This document shows positions 30,391 through 40,088 of a DNA stretch of 49,710 nucleotides, in pieces. The stretch comes from Vicinamibacterales bacterium (lineage in GTDB: Bacteria; Acidobacteriota; Vicinamibacteria; Vicinamibacterales; SCN-69-37). The notes under the pieces were generated by a model. That model made no database searches and was not told the DNA's origin. It saw only the letters and a list, made by a program, of their open reading frames with translations. Numbering within the stretch: the first letter of the stretch is position 1; every line of letters begins with the position of its first letter. Position numbers and translations under genes: made by a program. The stretch is taken from positions 1 to 49,710 of the forward strand of contig JAURFE010000009.1 in NCBI GenBank assembly GCA_030827135.1, read 5' to 3'.

Positions 30391-31536
30391 ATGACGTCCG
30401 GCGCCACCCGCCGTGAGTTTCTCCAGGCGACGGCCCGCGCCGGCGCCGGACTGGCGCTCGGCTGGCCGGCCGATGATCTCGCGTTTTTTGTCATCTCCGA
30501 CACGCACATGCTGGCGGACACCACGTCGCCCGGCACGATCAATGCCGCGCGGTGGGCGCTGAACGAACGCCTTGTCGACGTCCTGAACACGTTGCCGGGC
30601 CAGGCATTGCCGACGGCACTTGGCGGCGGCATCGTCGCCCCGCCCAGAGCCGTGTTGCACCTCGGGGATATCTCAGATTCAGGAGACCGACTTGGCGCGC
30701 TGCATGAACAGATGACAGCGACCGAGTGGGCCGCACACACGCGTCTCTACGGCCTGACCGGCACTGAGGGGAAGCTCCGGTATCCGCTGTACGAAGTGCA
30801 CGGCAATCACGACACGCCGCGTGGAGAGAACGTGGTGATCCAGGGGCTGAAGGCCCGCAACGCCCGCCGCCGTGGGCTCACGGCGATGTCCTCCAATGGC
30901 CTGCACTATTCCTGGGATTGGGATGGCATTCACTTCATCGCCCTCGGGATTGTCGTGGGCGCCAATCAGGAGGACCTGCCGATCAGTCGATACGGTGCGT
31001 ACGACAGCCTCGCGTTTCTCATCGAGGATTTGCGCACACACGTCGCCGACAGTGGCCGGCCGGTGATTCTTCTGCAGCACGTGGACCTGCAGCGGTACAG
31101 CGTGGCGTGTGACGACTCCGTGAAAGGCGGCAGCCGGGTAATGTGCTGCGAAGGCATGGCGCGGATTGCGTGGCACAGCAAGGACTGTCCCAAACATGCC
31201 GACGGCATCAGCATGAGCGAGTGGAGCGCCTGCGACGTGCGCGCCTATCACCGGGCCCTCGAGCCCTATAACGTGGCGGCGATCTTTCACGGACACCTGC
31301 ACGCGCGTAGAACCGATGTGTGGGACGGTCTCTCCGTCACTGCCGCCAGTGGGATTCCTGTATTCGGTGCGAAGAACGCCGGTGCAGGTGGCGCGAATCG
31401 CGCCTTCTTCTACTGCCGGGTTGAGGGCACCGATCTGGTGATCCGCGAGTACCAGTCCATCGGCGAGGAGGGCTGGAGCCGGGAACGCTCCGAACTTCGC
31501 TGGGAACCGCGTCTCTGGCGCGTCCCGCTCAGCTAG
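30391..31536 (+). CDS. Tat-exported calcineurin-like metallophosphoesterase
   Basis: 381 aa. The N-terminus has a twin-arginine signal (TRREFLQATARAGAGLALG). Metallophosphoesterase motifs follow in order: ISDTH, LGDISDSGDR, EVHGNHD, LLQHVD and FHGHLHARR, giving the two-metal site. It is probably periplasmic and acts on phosphomono- or diesters; the substrate is unknown. It directly follows two tiny membrane-protein genes. Several cysteines (VMCCEG, KDCPK, SACD) could form disulfides. Confidence 0.88.
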   Translation: MTSGATRREFLQATARAGAGLALGWPADDLAFFVISDTHMLADTTSPGTINAARWALNERLVDVLNTLPGQALPTALGGGIVAPPRAVLHLGDISDSGDRLGALHEQMTATEWAAHTRLYGLTGTEGKLRYPLYEVHGNHDTPRGENVVIQGLKARNARRRGLTAMSSNGLHYSWDWDGIHFIALGIVVGANQEDLPISRYGAYDSLAFLIEDLRTHVADSGRPVILLQHVDLQRYSVACDDSVKGGSRVMCCEGMARIAWHSKDCPKHADGISMSEWSACDVRAYHRALEPYNVAAIFHGHLHARRTDVWDGLSVTAASGIPVFGAKNAGAGGANRAFFYCRVEGTDLVIREYQSIGEEGWSRERSELRWEPRLWRVPLS

Positions 31537-31563
31537 ACCAGGCCCGGGTTCTCGGGAGGGATT

Positions 31564-34500
31564 ATGCGCCACGTCCGTCTGTCTGTCGTTGCTGCCTGCT
31601 TCGCGGTTCTTCTCGCCCTGGTGTCGCCGTCGTTGCTGACCGCGCGGCAATCGCCCACGCTCACCGCGCAGGATCTCGCGACGCTCACGTTCAGAAACAT
31701 TGGTCCTGCCAATATGAGCGGCCGGTTTGTGGACATGGCGGTGGTCGAGTCCGACCCCTACGTCTTCTACGTCGCCAGTTCCACCGGCGGCATGTACAAG
31801 ACCACCGACAACGGCGTGACCTTCACACCGGTGTTCGAGCGAGAGGGGACGCACTCGCTCGGCGACGTCGAAATTTTTCAGCCGAACCCGTCCATCGTCT
31901 GGGTTGGCACCGGCGAACGCGCCAATCGCCAGAGCACGTCGTGGGGCGACGGCGTCTACAAGTCCACCGACGCGGGTCGCACCTGGACCAACGTGGGATT
32001 ACGAGACTCCCACCACATCGGCCGCATCGTCGCCCACCCCAGCAATTCGGACATCGTCTACGTCGCCGCCATGGGGCACCTCTGGGGACCCAACGCCGAA
32101 CGTGGGCTCTACAAGACCATCGATGGTGGCCGAACCTGGCGACCGGTATTGCAGGTGGACGCGGACACCGGCGTCGTGGACGTGGCGATGGACCCGTCCA
32201 GTCCCGACACCCTGTATGCGGCGACCTATCAGCGACGCCGCACATCGTATGGGTTCCATGGGGGCGGCCCGGGAAGTGCGCTCCACAAGTCGACGGACGG
32301 CGGCACGACCTGGCACAAACTCACGGGCAACGGTTTGCCGGCGGGCGAGTACGGCCGCATCGGTATTGCGGTGTATGCAAAGAACCCGCGCATCGTGTAC
32401 GTCTCGATCGAGCAGGGCGAGAAATACAACGCATCAACGGCGTACATCACCCCGAAGGGCGGCGTCTTCCGATCGGACGATGCGGGCGAGACGTGGACGT
32501 TCCGAAGCACATGGAATCCCCGGCCCATGTATGCCAGCCAGATCACGATCGACCCGAACGATGACCAGCGCATCTACATGGTGAACACGTACAGTGTGTC
32601 CACTGACGGCGGGCGCACGTTCACCGCGCCGTCACAGTCGCTGCATGGCGACGACCGGCTCGTGTGGGTCAACCCGCGCGACTCCCGACACATCATCAAG
32701 CTGGATGACGGCGGCATCGGCATTTCGTACGACCGCGGCCTGAAGTGGCTGTACGTCGCGTCGCTGCCTGTGAGCCAGTACTACCGCGTGGCCGTGGATC
32801 AGGCGACGCCCTTCAACGTGTACGGCGGTCTGCAGGACAACGGGTGCTGGGTGGGCCCGAGTGCGACGTATTTCTCCTCGGGCATTCTCAATGAAGACTG
32901 GCGTCGGTTATGTGGCGGCGACGGGTTTTTCACCGTGCCCGATCCTGAAGACGGGCGCACGGTCTATGCGGCGTCGCAGTATCTGGGGCTTGCACGCGTG
33001 GATCTGCGCACCGGGCAGTCGCAGGACATCCGGCCCGGCGATCCGCGCGGCGCCATCAGCGCACGGCGCAACTTCGACGTCTGGAGCGACGGACTGCCGG
33101 AACCCGAGATGGGCAACGCGATGCATCCGGCCAACTGGGATGCGCCCGTCGTTATCTCGCCCCACAACGCGCGCACGATATACGCCGGCATGAAGCACCT
33201 GTTCCGCAGCCGCGATCGGGGCGTGACGTGGGAAGACCTCGGTCGCCTCACGACGGACATCGATCGGCGTGGGCTGCCAATCATGGGCTTCGAAGTCGCC
33301 GATCATGTGCCGTCGCTCGACGACGGCGTGCCGTACTGGCCGACGATTTCCGCGCTGGCGGAATCGCCACGGATTGAAGGGCTGCTGTACGTCGGCACTG
33401 ACGATGGGCAGGTGTCGGTGTCGCGTGATGCCGGGAAGAGCTGGACGGAGGTCAGCCGTCGGCTGCCCGGTCTGCCCGAGCGGTCCTGGATTGCCGGTCT
33501 CGAGCCCTCGTCCCACCGGGATGGGACGGTCTATCTGACTGTGGACAACCACCGGTCTGACGACTTCGGCAACTACGTGTATCGATCAGACGATTTTGGG
33601 CAGACGTGGACGTCGATATCGGGCGACCTGCCCGCAGGGCGTGTCGCGCGTACGATTCGCGAGGATGCGAAGAATCCACGGCTGTTGTATCTCGGGACTG
33701 AGATGGGCCTGTTCGTGACGGTGGATGGCGGTCAGCGGTGGCTGTCATTCCGGCAGAACATGCCGACGGTGCCGATCAACGATCTGGTCGTGCATCGTCG
33801 TGATCAGGATCTGGTGCTCGGTACGCATGGGCGGGGTGTGTGGATTCTTGATGATGTGACCGCGCTGCAGGAGTGGACACCCGACGTCGGCGCTCGTCCC
33901 GCGCATCTGTTCTCGCCGCAGCCCGGCGTGCAGATTCGGTATACGAATCAGAAGGCGCACATGGGGGATATGGTGTTCCGCGGCCAGAATCCGCCGGCGG
34001 GCGGCATCATCGATTACTGGCTTGGCGCCGAGGGCGGGGAGGTGTCGCTCGGTGTGCACGACGGGGCGGGGACGCGTGTCGCCTCCATCACGCCCACGCG
34101 TCGGAGGGGGCTCAACCGCGTGGTGTGGAATCTGCGGAGCGACGACGTGGTGGTTGGGGTGCCCGGGGCACCGGCGGCACCGGCGGGGCGAGGCGGTCGT
34201 GGCGGCGGTGGCGGCAGTCGACTGCAGGGCACCTGGGTGCCGGCGGGGGACTACACCGTGCGCCTGACGGCGGGTGGTGTGACATCCGAGAGACGGATGA
34301 CCGTGCGCGACGACCCGCGCATCGATGTGTCGCCGGCGGACCGTCAGGCCTGGTCGGAGATGTTGGCGGAGATCGCCGAGGTGTTTCGGCGGGCTGTGCC
34401 GGCGTCTGCCGCGGTGACACGTCGCGAGGGGGCCGCGGCCGAGGAGCGGCGGCTCGCGGGTCTGCTGCCGGGCCGCATCAGCGGGCTCTACGACGAGGTC

Positions 34501-34593
34501 GGCCAGTTTGCCGGACGCCCGACCGGTGATCAGCGATCGCGGTTGTCCTACTACCGCGAGGTCACCGAACGCCTGGAGCGGGCCGCCCGCTGA
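31564..34593 (+). CDS. Secreted VPS10/sortilin-like Asp-box protein, copy 2
   Basis: 1009 aa. A signal peptide (about 1-28) precedes LTFRNIGPANMSGRF, the usual start of this family. A long propeller region follows with Asp boxes (TTDNGVTF, STDAGRTW, TIDGGRTW, STDGGTTW, SDDAGETW, SDDFGQTW). The C-terminal part (about 790-1009) adds a beta-rich domain, a Gly/Ala/Pro linker (near 880-900) and a helical tail. Compared with copy 1 it has this extra C-terminal region. Substrate unknown. Ribosome-binding site GGGAGGGA. Confidence 0.87.
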   Translation: MRHVRLSVVAACFAVLLALVSPSLLTARQSPTLTAQDLATLTFRNIGPANMSGRFVDMAVVESDPYVFYVASSTGGMYKTTDNGVTFTPVFEREGTHSLGDVEIFQPNPSIVWVGTGERANRQSTSWGDGVYKSTDAGRTWTNVGLRDSHHIGRIVAHPSNSDIVYVAAMGHLWGPNAERGLYKTIDGGRTWRPVLQVDADTGVVDVAMDPSSPDTLYAATYQRRRTSYGFHGGGPGSALHKSTDGGTTWHKLTGNGLPAGEYGRIGIAVYAKNPRIVYVSIEQGEKYNASTAYITPKGGVFRSDDAGETWTFRSTWNPRPMYASQITIDPNDDQRIYMVNTYSVSTDGGRTFTAPSQSLHGDDRLVWVNPRDSRHIIKLDDGGIGISYDRGLKWLYVASLPVSQYYRVAVDQATPFNVYGGLQDNGCWVGPSATYFSSGILNEDWRRLCGGDGFFTVPDPEDGRTVYAASQYLGLARVDLRTGQSQDIRPGDPRGAISARRNFDVWSDGLPEPEMGNAMHPANWDAPVVISPHNARTIYAGMKHLFRSRDRGVTWEDLGRLTTDIDRRGLPIMGFEVADHVPSLDDGVPYWPTISALAESPRIEGLLYVGTDDGQVSVSRDAGKSWTEVSRRLPGLPERSWIAGLEPSSHRDGTVYLTVDNHRSDDFGNYVYRSDDFGQTWTSISGDLPAGRVARTIREDAKNPRLLYLGTEMGLFVTVDGGQRWLSFRQNMPTVPINDLVVHRRDQDLVLGTHGRGVWILDDVTALQEWTPDVGARPAHLFSPQPGVQIRYTNQKAHMGDMVFRGQNPPAGGIIDYWLGAEGGEVSLGVHDGAGTRVASITPTRRRGLNRVVWNLRSDDVVVGVPGAPAAPAGRGGRGGGGGSRLQGTWVPAGDYTVRLTAGGVTSERRMTVRDDPRIDVSPADRQAWSEMLAEIAEVFRRAVPASAAVTRREGAAAEERRLAGLLPGRISGLYDEVGQFAGRPTGDQRSRLSYYREVTERLERAAR

Positions 34594-34614
34594 CTGGCGC
34601 CGCAGCGTCCGGAT

Positions 34615-36039
34615 CTACAGCAGCTTCGCGGCCAGTTCCGCGATTCTGGAACGGACGACGTCGGTCATCGTCAGGTGCGCAAAGGTCGGCTCGCCCTTGA
34701 ACCGCTCGACGACCTGGACGATGCCGTTGGACAACGCGTCGACCTCGGTGCGATCAATCTGGTCCGGATCACCCGTCAGGATGATCCGGGTGCCTTCGCC
34801 CGCGCGGGTCAGGACCAGTTTCATGTCGGCCTGCGTCAGGTTCTGCCCGTCGTCCACAATGACCACCGCGTCGTGGATGGAACGACCGCGCAGGTAGTTG
34901 ATGGGGGAGATCTCCAGGACGTTTTTGGCGAGCAGATCGTCCACGCCGACGCTGGGCGCGCCGCCGTGCCCGCCGCCGTCCTGATCGGCTGCGCGATTGG
35001 TGAATCGCGAGGTGCCCGACAACCGCCGCATGATGAAGTCGAGGTTGTCGATAATGGGTTTGGCCCACGGCGCCATCTTGTCCCCGACGGTGCCCGGCAG
35101 GAACCCGAGATCCCGTCCGGCCTCGGCGTTCACGCGATACACCTCGATCTTCGACACCCGCCCCGCGCGATACAACTCGTACGCCGTGAGCAACGCCATC
35201 AACGTCTTGCCCGTGCCGGCGATGCCCACCAGACTGGTGATCAACGTGTCGTCGTCGAGGATGAGATCGCGGGCGCAGGCCTGTTCCGGATTGATGGGTC
35301 CGAAGCGTTCGGTGGGTTTGAAGTGCACACGACGCAGGTAGGACACCCCGTCGTGTTTCTTGAGAATGCCCCAGGCGGTCTTGCCGTTGTGTGTCACCCG
35401 GAGTTCGCAGCATTGATTGGCGAGGAGCTCCGATACATCGACAAACGCCGAGAGCGCTGAAAGCGGGAGGCGCTGCTCGACGTGCAACGTGTTCAACAGA
35501 CTCGACTGCTCCTCGGGCAGCTCGATGCGCACCCGGCCCGAATAGAACTTGTCCGGTGACGCCACGGGGCGATCGGAGTAGTAGTCCTCGGCATGGAGCC
35601 CGCGTGCGCGGGCCTTGCAGCGCATGGCGGCATCCCGCGTGATCAGCACCACCGGCGCATCCGGGTTGGCCTCGTGGTAGACACTGGCCATCAGGATGAT
35701 GGCATCGTCGGCGTAGTCGGGAGAAAAGCCCGGCCACGCCCGTGAGACGTCGAGGGAGCCGCCATGGAAGCGGAGGAGGCCGCCGCGCATCGGAATGCCA
35801 TCGCGGAGCTGGTCGGCGGAGGCGTCGGTCTGGAGTTGGTCCAGCACCCGGATGGTCTGCCTGGCGGTGTACCCCACCCCGTTGGTGCTGGTGCGGCGCC
35901 GGTCGAGTTCCTGCAGGACCGGAAATGGAACGATGACGGTGTTGCCGTCAGTCAGGTGGGAGAGCGCGTCGGGAGCGGACACAAGCACGCTGGTGTCAAC
36001 GACGTAGACCTTGCCGGGAACCTGCTGGGTCTGAATCAT
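34615..36039 (-). CDS. PIN-PhoH family ATPase/ribonuclease (PhoH2-like)
   Basis: 474 aa. An N-terminal PIN nuclease domain (about 9-155) has acidic residues D15 (VVDTSVLV), E44 (LQELD), D111/D112 and D136. A linker leads to a PhoH-type ATPase with Walker A GIAGTGKT (272-279), then VVIVDDGQNLT and ILTGDPDQID. PhoH2 proteins are reported to unwind and cleave RNA. The Walker B reads VDDGQN rather than the common VDEAQN. The start ATG 36039 follows AAGGAGT; the longer reading to 36129 lacks this site. It is convergent with the VPS10-like gene. Confidence 0.92.
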   Translation of the reverse strand: MIQTQQVPGKVYVVDTSVLVSAPDALSHLTDGNTVIVPFPVLQELDRRRTSTNGVGYTARQTIRVLDQLQTDASADQLRDGIPMRGGLLRFHGGSLDVSRAWPGFSPDYADDAIILMASVYHEANPDAPVVLITRDAAMRCKARARGLHAEDYYSDRPVASPDKFYSGRVRIELPEEQSSLLNTLHVEQRLPLSALSAFVDVSELLANQCCELRVTHNGKTAWGILKKHDGVSYLRRVHFKPTERFGPINPEQACARDLILDDDTLITSLVGIAGTGKTLMALLTAYELYRAGRVSKIEVYRVNAEAGRDLGFLPGTVGDKMAPWAKPIIDNLDFIMRRLSGTSRFTNRAADQDGGGHGGAPSVGVDDLLAKNVLEISPINYLRGRSIHDAVVIVDDGQNLTQADMKLVLTRAGEGTRIILTGDPDQIDRTEVDALSNGIVQVVERFKGEPTFAHLTMTDVVRSRIAELAAKLL

Positions 36040-36137
36040 GCGGACTCCTTGCGCCGCATCATACGGATGTTCGCGTCGCAGTACCAGCGGAAAGTCACCC
36101 GTCATGCGGATTTTGCATGGCGGGTACACGATCGGCC

Positions 36138-36257
36138 AATGCAGCCATCGGCAGTGGCGCGGGGCGCGTGTATACGATTACCGTGACTGCGACGGACGCT
36201 GCGGGTCAGACGACCCAGGCGTCCGTGCAGGTGCTGGTGCCGACGAACGGCAGGTAA
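36138..36257 (+). pseudogene. C-terminal remnant of a secreted Ig-like/HYR-domain protein
   Basis: On the plus strand, 39 codons read SGAGRVYTITVTATDAAGQ then TTQASVQVLVPTNGR and a stop. This matches the last strand of bacterial Ig-like domains found at the ends of large secreted proteins. No start codon or upstream domain exists; the PhoH gene begins just before it on the other strand. It overlaps the last codons of the AlkB-like gene. It looks like a leftover from a deleted gene. Confidence 0.65.
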
Positions 36258-37248
36258 CCACGCGCGGATCCATGACCTTCCGCCAGAGCGGCGGCACGAA
36301 CGCCAGCAGGACCATCGTGGCGTATCCGGCCGGCAGTTGGGGGGCCTGCTCCTGTGAGGCCAGGGCCTGATACCGGCGGCTGGCGGTGAGGTGATGGTCC
36401 GCGTGGCGCGCCAGGTTGATCAGCAGCCAGTTGCTGATCCGGTGGCTGCTGTCCCATGAGTGGGCGGGCCCGACGCGCTCGTACCGGCCCGGGGCCAGTT
36501 CACGCCGCTGCAGGCCGTAGTGCTCGACGTAGTTGATGGCTTCCAGCAGCGTGAACGCGAGTACGCCCTGCAGCACGAAGAACACCAGCCCCTCGGCGCC
36601 CCAGTGCCAGAGGACGGCCGCGTAGACGGCCGCCATGGTGCCGATGTAGCGGCTTACCGTTCGTGGCCGGATCGTCCATGCGTGTCGCATGCCGCCCCAG
36701 ACTGTGCGCGGCCAGAAGTGGTAGAACCCCTCACCGAGCTGTGCCGTGGCCGGGTCGGCCGGGGTGGCCACATGCCGATGGTGGCCGTACACGTGCTCAA
36801 CGGCAAAATGTGGATAACTCACCGTCGCGAGGAGCACGTCACCGAGGAGGCGTTCCACGCGCCTCGAGCGGTGGACCAGTTCGTGGGCGTAGGTGATGCC
36901 GATCGCCCCGTGGATCGAACCGACGGCAAAAAGCAGTGCCACCCAGGCGCCCGGCGATTGTGCCGGCATGACTGCTGTATCGACGGCCCAGATGACCAAC
37001 CAGACCTGGACCGGCACCCAGGTCCAGGTCACAAGGCGGAACCAGGGATTTCGTTCGAGCGATGTGATCTGCTCCGCGGTGGGGGCCGTTCGATTGAGCC
37101 CCGCCAGGGCGTCCACCACAGGGATGCCGACGTAGAGGACAACCAGGGGCAACCAGACCCACGCGGAGCCCTGGTGAGCCGACCACCAGACCAGCGGTGG
37201 GAGGAGGAAGCCCAGAGCGTAAGGCAGTGCAGACAGCGCGGCCGGCAT
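36178..37248 (-). CDS. alkB: AlkB-type membrane di-iron monooxygenase (alkane 1-monooxygenase)
   Basis: 356 aa with several transmembrane helices and the histidine clusters of the family: THAHELVHR-like (AHELVHRSRR), EHVYGHHRHVATP, NYVEHYGLQRR and LARHADHHL. These bind the di-iron centre that hydroxylates terminal methyl groups of alkanes or other chains. Redox partners are not encoded nearby. The last about 27 residues (after WRKVMDPRVV) are Pro/Arg/Ser-rich, not family-like, and lie antisense to the Ig-domain remnant, so the original C-terminus was probably replaced. Confidence 0.9.
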   Translation of the reverse strand: MPAALSALPYALGFLLPPLVWWSAHQGSAWVWLPLVVLYVGIPVVDALAGLNRTAPTAEQITSLERNPWFRLVTWTWVPVQVWLVIWAVDTAVMPAQSPGAWVALLFAVGSIHGAIGITYAHELVHRSRRVERLLGDVLLATVSYPHFAVEHVYGHHRHVATPADPATAQLGEGFYHFWPRTVWGGMRHAWTIRPRTVSRYIGTMAAVYAAVLWHWGAEGLVFFVLQGVLAFTLLEAINYVEHYGLQRRELAPGRYERVGPAHSWDSSHRISNWLLINLARHADHHLTASRRYQALASQEQAPQLPAGYATMVLLAFVPPLWRKVMDPRVVTCRSSAPAPARTPGSSDPQRPSQSR

Positions 37249-37291
37249 GAGACGGCGTCACTCTACCGCAGGTGCGGACGGGTGCACCGGA

Positions 37292-38545
37292 CTACACAAC
37301 CGGCGTGTCAGGTGCAGGTATGCCGCAGCCCTGCCTGCCTTGGGTGCGAACGAACCGGTAGAGCAGCCATACGGGTGCGAGCGAGAGAGCGACGCCGGCG
37401 AGGTTGAGCATCGCAAACCCCGCGCTGTCGAGGAACCAGCCGGATCCGATGCTGGCGATCGCACCGCCGGTCCAGATGAGCGCGTCACCGGCGCCCTGCG
37501 CCCGCACACGGTCGGTGGGCGCGACGTTGTCGGTGAGCAACGCGCTGCCGCCGACGAAGCCAAGGTTCCATCCGACGCCAAGCAGGAACAGCGACATCAC
37601 CAGCAGCGGATAGGATCCGGCACTCGCGGCGATCCCCACCACACAGGCGATCACGAGCACGACCACGGCCGCGACCAGCAACACGATCCGGCCAAACCGG
37701 TCCGCGAGCTTGCCGGTGATGGGCGAGAACGCAAACATGCCGAGGGTGTGGGCCGAGATCACCAGCCCAATGGCCCCGAGGTCGTGCCCCTGATGCCGGA
37801 TATGCAATGGCGTCATCGTCATCAACAACACCATTACGAACTGGCCGGACACCATCGACACGAGTGCGAGCGCGACGCCGGGGATGCGCAACAACTCTCG
37901 GATCGGCCTGCGGGAACCGGCGGTCCTCGCAGGCAGATGCCCGTCGAGTGTGCGCGGCGCCGACGACATCGCCACGGCTGAGAACACGCAGGCGACGATG
38001 CACACCATGTAGGGGCCGATGAGTCCGTTGAACTGCATCAGCTCGGCGAGTTCGCGGGAGGGCGCCAGCAGGGCCGGCCCCGCCACGGCGCCGATCGTGG
38101 AGGCCCACACGATCCAGCCAATCATTGTGGCGCGCTGATGGGGAGGATAGAGATCAGCGGCCACGTAGCGCGCCAGGCGATTTGACCCGAAACCGACGCC
38201 GAACAGGAACAAGGCGCCGATAAAGATCGGGAACGCGCGCAGGAAGATGGCGACCGTGGCGAGCGCGATGGCCATGGTGGCCGTGACGTACCCGATCGTC
38301 AGTCCCGTGCGTGGTCCCCAACGGCGTACGACCGCCGCGAGCGCTGCGGCACCTGCCGCCGTCCCCAGCACCGTCGCCGCCGCAGGGACACCGCTCCACG
38401 CAGTGCTGCCGGTCAGGTCTTCTGCCACGAGGCCATTCACCGTGTTGGAGGCGAGGAAGCCCGTTGTGGAGATCGCCACACCCGAGAAGACCGCGCCGAA
38501 GGCGCGACGCCGGTCACGGGAGGAGAGGGAGGAGTCGCCGGGCAC
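37292..38545 (-). CDS. MFS transporter
   Basis: 417 aa with about 12 hydrophobic helices in two halves and the MFS-type loop GKLADRFGR between helices 8 and 9. Substrate unknown. It starts with GTG directly after the mqnD stop (no gap), so it is translated as part of the mqnB-mqnD operon. Export or uptake linked to the pathway is possible but unproven. Confidence 0.88.
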   Translation of the reverse strand: MPGDSSLSSRDRRRAFGAVFSGVAISTTGFLASNTVNGLVAEDLTGSTAWSGVPAAATVLGTAAGAAALAAVVRRWGPRTGLTIGYVTATMAIALATVAIFLRAFPIFIGALFLFGVGFGSNRLARYVAADLYPPHQRATMIGWIVWASTIGAVAGPALLAPSRELAELMQFNGLIGPYMVCIVACVFSAVAMSSAPRTLDGHLPARTAGSRRPIRELLRIPGVALALVSMVSGQFVMVLLMTMTPLHIRHQGHDLGAIGLVISAHTLGMFAFSPITGKLADRFGRIVLLVAAVVVLVIACVVGIAASAGSYPLLVMSLFLLGVGWNLGFVGGSALLTDNVAPTDRVRAQGAGDALIWTGGAIASIGSGWFLDSAGFAMLNLAGVALSLAPVWLLYRFVRTQGRQGCGIPAPDTPVV

Positions 38546-39400
38546 TCAGAGCGGCTCTGCGATCGCGGCGAGAAACAGGGACTGTGTGACCGCCGGCAAC
38601 ACGCCGGCGGCGTGTGCGCGCGCGAACAGGTGCGCGACGGCGTTCCGGCCCGTGGGGCCAAGGTCGACGGAGTAGTCGTTCACGTACAAATCAATGTGCC
38701 TGAACATCACCGCATCGTCCATATCCTGCGCGTGCGCGCGCACGTAGGGCAGTGTCCCGTCGCGATGCGTGAAGGCGTATTCGACGCTGCGCCGCAGCAC
38801 ACGGTCCATGGTGGCCTGCACGTCGGCCGGCAGCGACCGGCGGATCACGATGCCGCCGAGGGGGATGGGGTGGCCGGTGGTGGCTTCCCAGAATTCACCG
38901 AGGTCCATCACCTTGCGAAGACCGCGCGCCTCGTACGTGAATCGATTCTCGTGGATGATCACGCCGGCGTCAAAACGTTCGTCCTGGACTGCCCCTTCGA
39001 TGTCGGAAAACACCATGGCCGTTGTGCGGGTGGCCGACGGAAAGGCGAGCCCCAGAAGCAGGTTTGCCGTGGTGAACCGCCCGGGGATGGCGATGGTGAG
39101 AGTGCCGGTCGCCACGTCTTCGGCGGTGATCGGGCGTTTTGAAATCAACAGCGGGCCGCAGTTGCGGCCCAGCGCGCTGCCGGCATTGAGCATCACGTAA
39201 CGGTCCGCGCAGTACGCAAACGCGTGGTAACTCAGTTTGGTGACGTCCGGGCCGTCCTCGAACGCGTCCCGGTTGAGCGCTTCGACGTCGGCCAGCCGCA
39301 CATCGAAGTCGAGTCCCTCAAGGTCGATGCGCTTCTGCACGATTGCGTCGAACATGAAGCAATCGTTCGGACACGGTGAGAAGGCGAGCGACAGGGTCAT
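38546..39400 (-). CDS. mqnD: 1,4-dihydroxy-6-naphthoate synthase
   Basis: 284 aa. MqnD converts cyclic dehypoxanthine futalosine to 1,4-dihydroxy-6-naphthoate in the futalosine route to menaquinone. The start MTLSLAFSPCPNDCFMFDA is the family N-terminus. Further motifs are DVTKLSYHAFAYC, GPLLIS, FTTANLLLGLAFP, VIIHENRFTYEARGL and LPLGG-like PIPLGGIVI. The ATG overlaps the mqnB stop by 4 nt. It indicates a menaquinone-based respiratory chain. Confidence 0.94.
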   Translation of the reverse strand: MTLSLAFSPCPNDCFMFDAIVQKRIDLEGLDFDVRLADVEALNRDAFEDGPDVTKLSYHAFAYCADRYVMLNAGSALGRNCGPLLISKRPITAEDVATGTLTIAIPGRFTTANLLLGLAFPSATRTTAMVFSDIEGAVQDERFDAGVIIHENRFTYEARGLRKVMDLGEFWEATTGHPIPLGGIVIRRSLPADVQATMDRVLRRSVEYAFTHRDGTLPYVRAHAQDMDDAVMFRHIDLYVNDYSVDLGPTGRNAVAHLFARAHAAGVLPAVTQSLFLAAIAEPL

Positions 39401-40038
39401 AACTGGTGCAGGATCTCCGTGGCGGCGCGTCCCAGCGCGCTCACGGCCTCGGGGATCTTCCACGCTGCGCGATTGCGTCGTTCGACGTAATTGGAGACGG
39501 CGCGCACCTGAATACCCGGCACGCCGGAGACGAGGCACGCATAGAGGAAGGCCGCGCCTTCCATGCTTTCAACGTGCGGCTGACATCGTGCCGCCACCGC
39601 CTCGATCGATCGCGTGTCGCCGTGCACCGTATTCACGGTGATCCCTGACACACGCGGCAGAGCGTCGAGTGCGTCGCACGTCGGATGCGTGGTGTTCGTG
39701 AGACAGCCGTCGACGTACGGAAAATCACCGGACGGCATCAGCCCAGCCGCTGCGGCCGGGACAAACGTCGGGCCGTCTTCAACGCCCAGTTCTGAAAGGT
39801 GATCTCGTACGACGTGTACCACGGTGCCGAGCGAGAGCGTCCGGTCGAATGCGCCGCAGAGTCCGACGTTAATCGCGAGGTCGTACGTGTCCCGGTCGAG
39901 AGCGAGCGCGCGGGCGACGTGGGTCGCCGTGGCGACCATGCCGACGCCGGTGACCAGCGCGGTCACCTGGTGCCGCGGCGCGTCGGCGATCCACGACTCG
40001 ATTTCTCCCGCGGTGGCGGCGACGATCAGCACGCGCAT
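39397..40038 (-). CDS. mqnB: Futalosine hydrolase
   Basis: 213 aa nucleosidase-like protein that removes hypoxanthine from futalosine. The nucleoside-phosphorylase fold is seen in VLIVAATAGEIESW, LVTGVGMVATATHVARAL, LAINVGLCGAFD, and the active-site region VESMEGAAFLYAC with the catalytic Glu. It is the first gene of the mqnB-mqnD-MFS operon, reading away from the histidine-kinase remnant. Confidence 0.94.
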   Translation of the reverse strand: MRVLIVAATAGEIESWIADAPRHQVTALVTGVGMVATATHVARALALDRDTYDLAINVGLCGAFDRTLSLGTVVHVVRDHLSELGVEDGPTFVPAAAAGLMPSGDFPYVDGCLTNTTHPTCDALDALPRVSGITVNTVHGDTRSIEAVAARCQPHVESMEGAAFLYACLVSGVPGIQVRAVSNYVERRNRAAWKIPEAVSALGRAATEILHQL

Positions 40039-40075
40039 ACCGGGCGATCGTATCCCACCGACGGGCGAAGTCTGC

Positions 40076-40081
40076 TAGGCT
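40076..40081 (+). promoter_or_regulatory. -10 box (TAGGCT) before the histidine-kinase remnant
   Basis: TAGGCT ends 7 nt before ATG 40089, with no ribosome-binding site, as at other starts in this window. A leaderless transcript is likely. Confidence 0.35.
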
Positions 40082-40088
40082 CTTCCCT

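Noticed and set aside
34190-34235. Gly-rich GC tract in the second VPS10-like gene as a recombination or phase-variable site
   Set aside because: It reads as an in-frame Gly/Ala linker (GRGGRGGGGG) with mixed codons and no long homopolymer.
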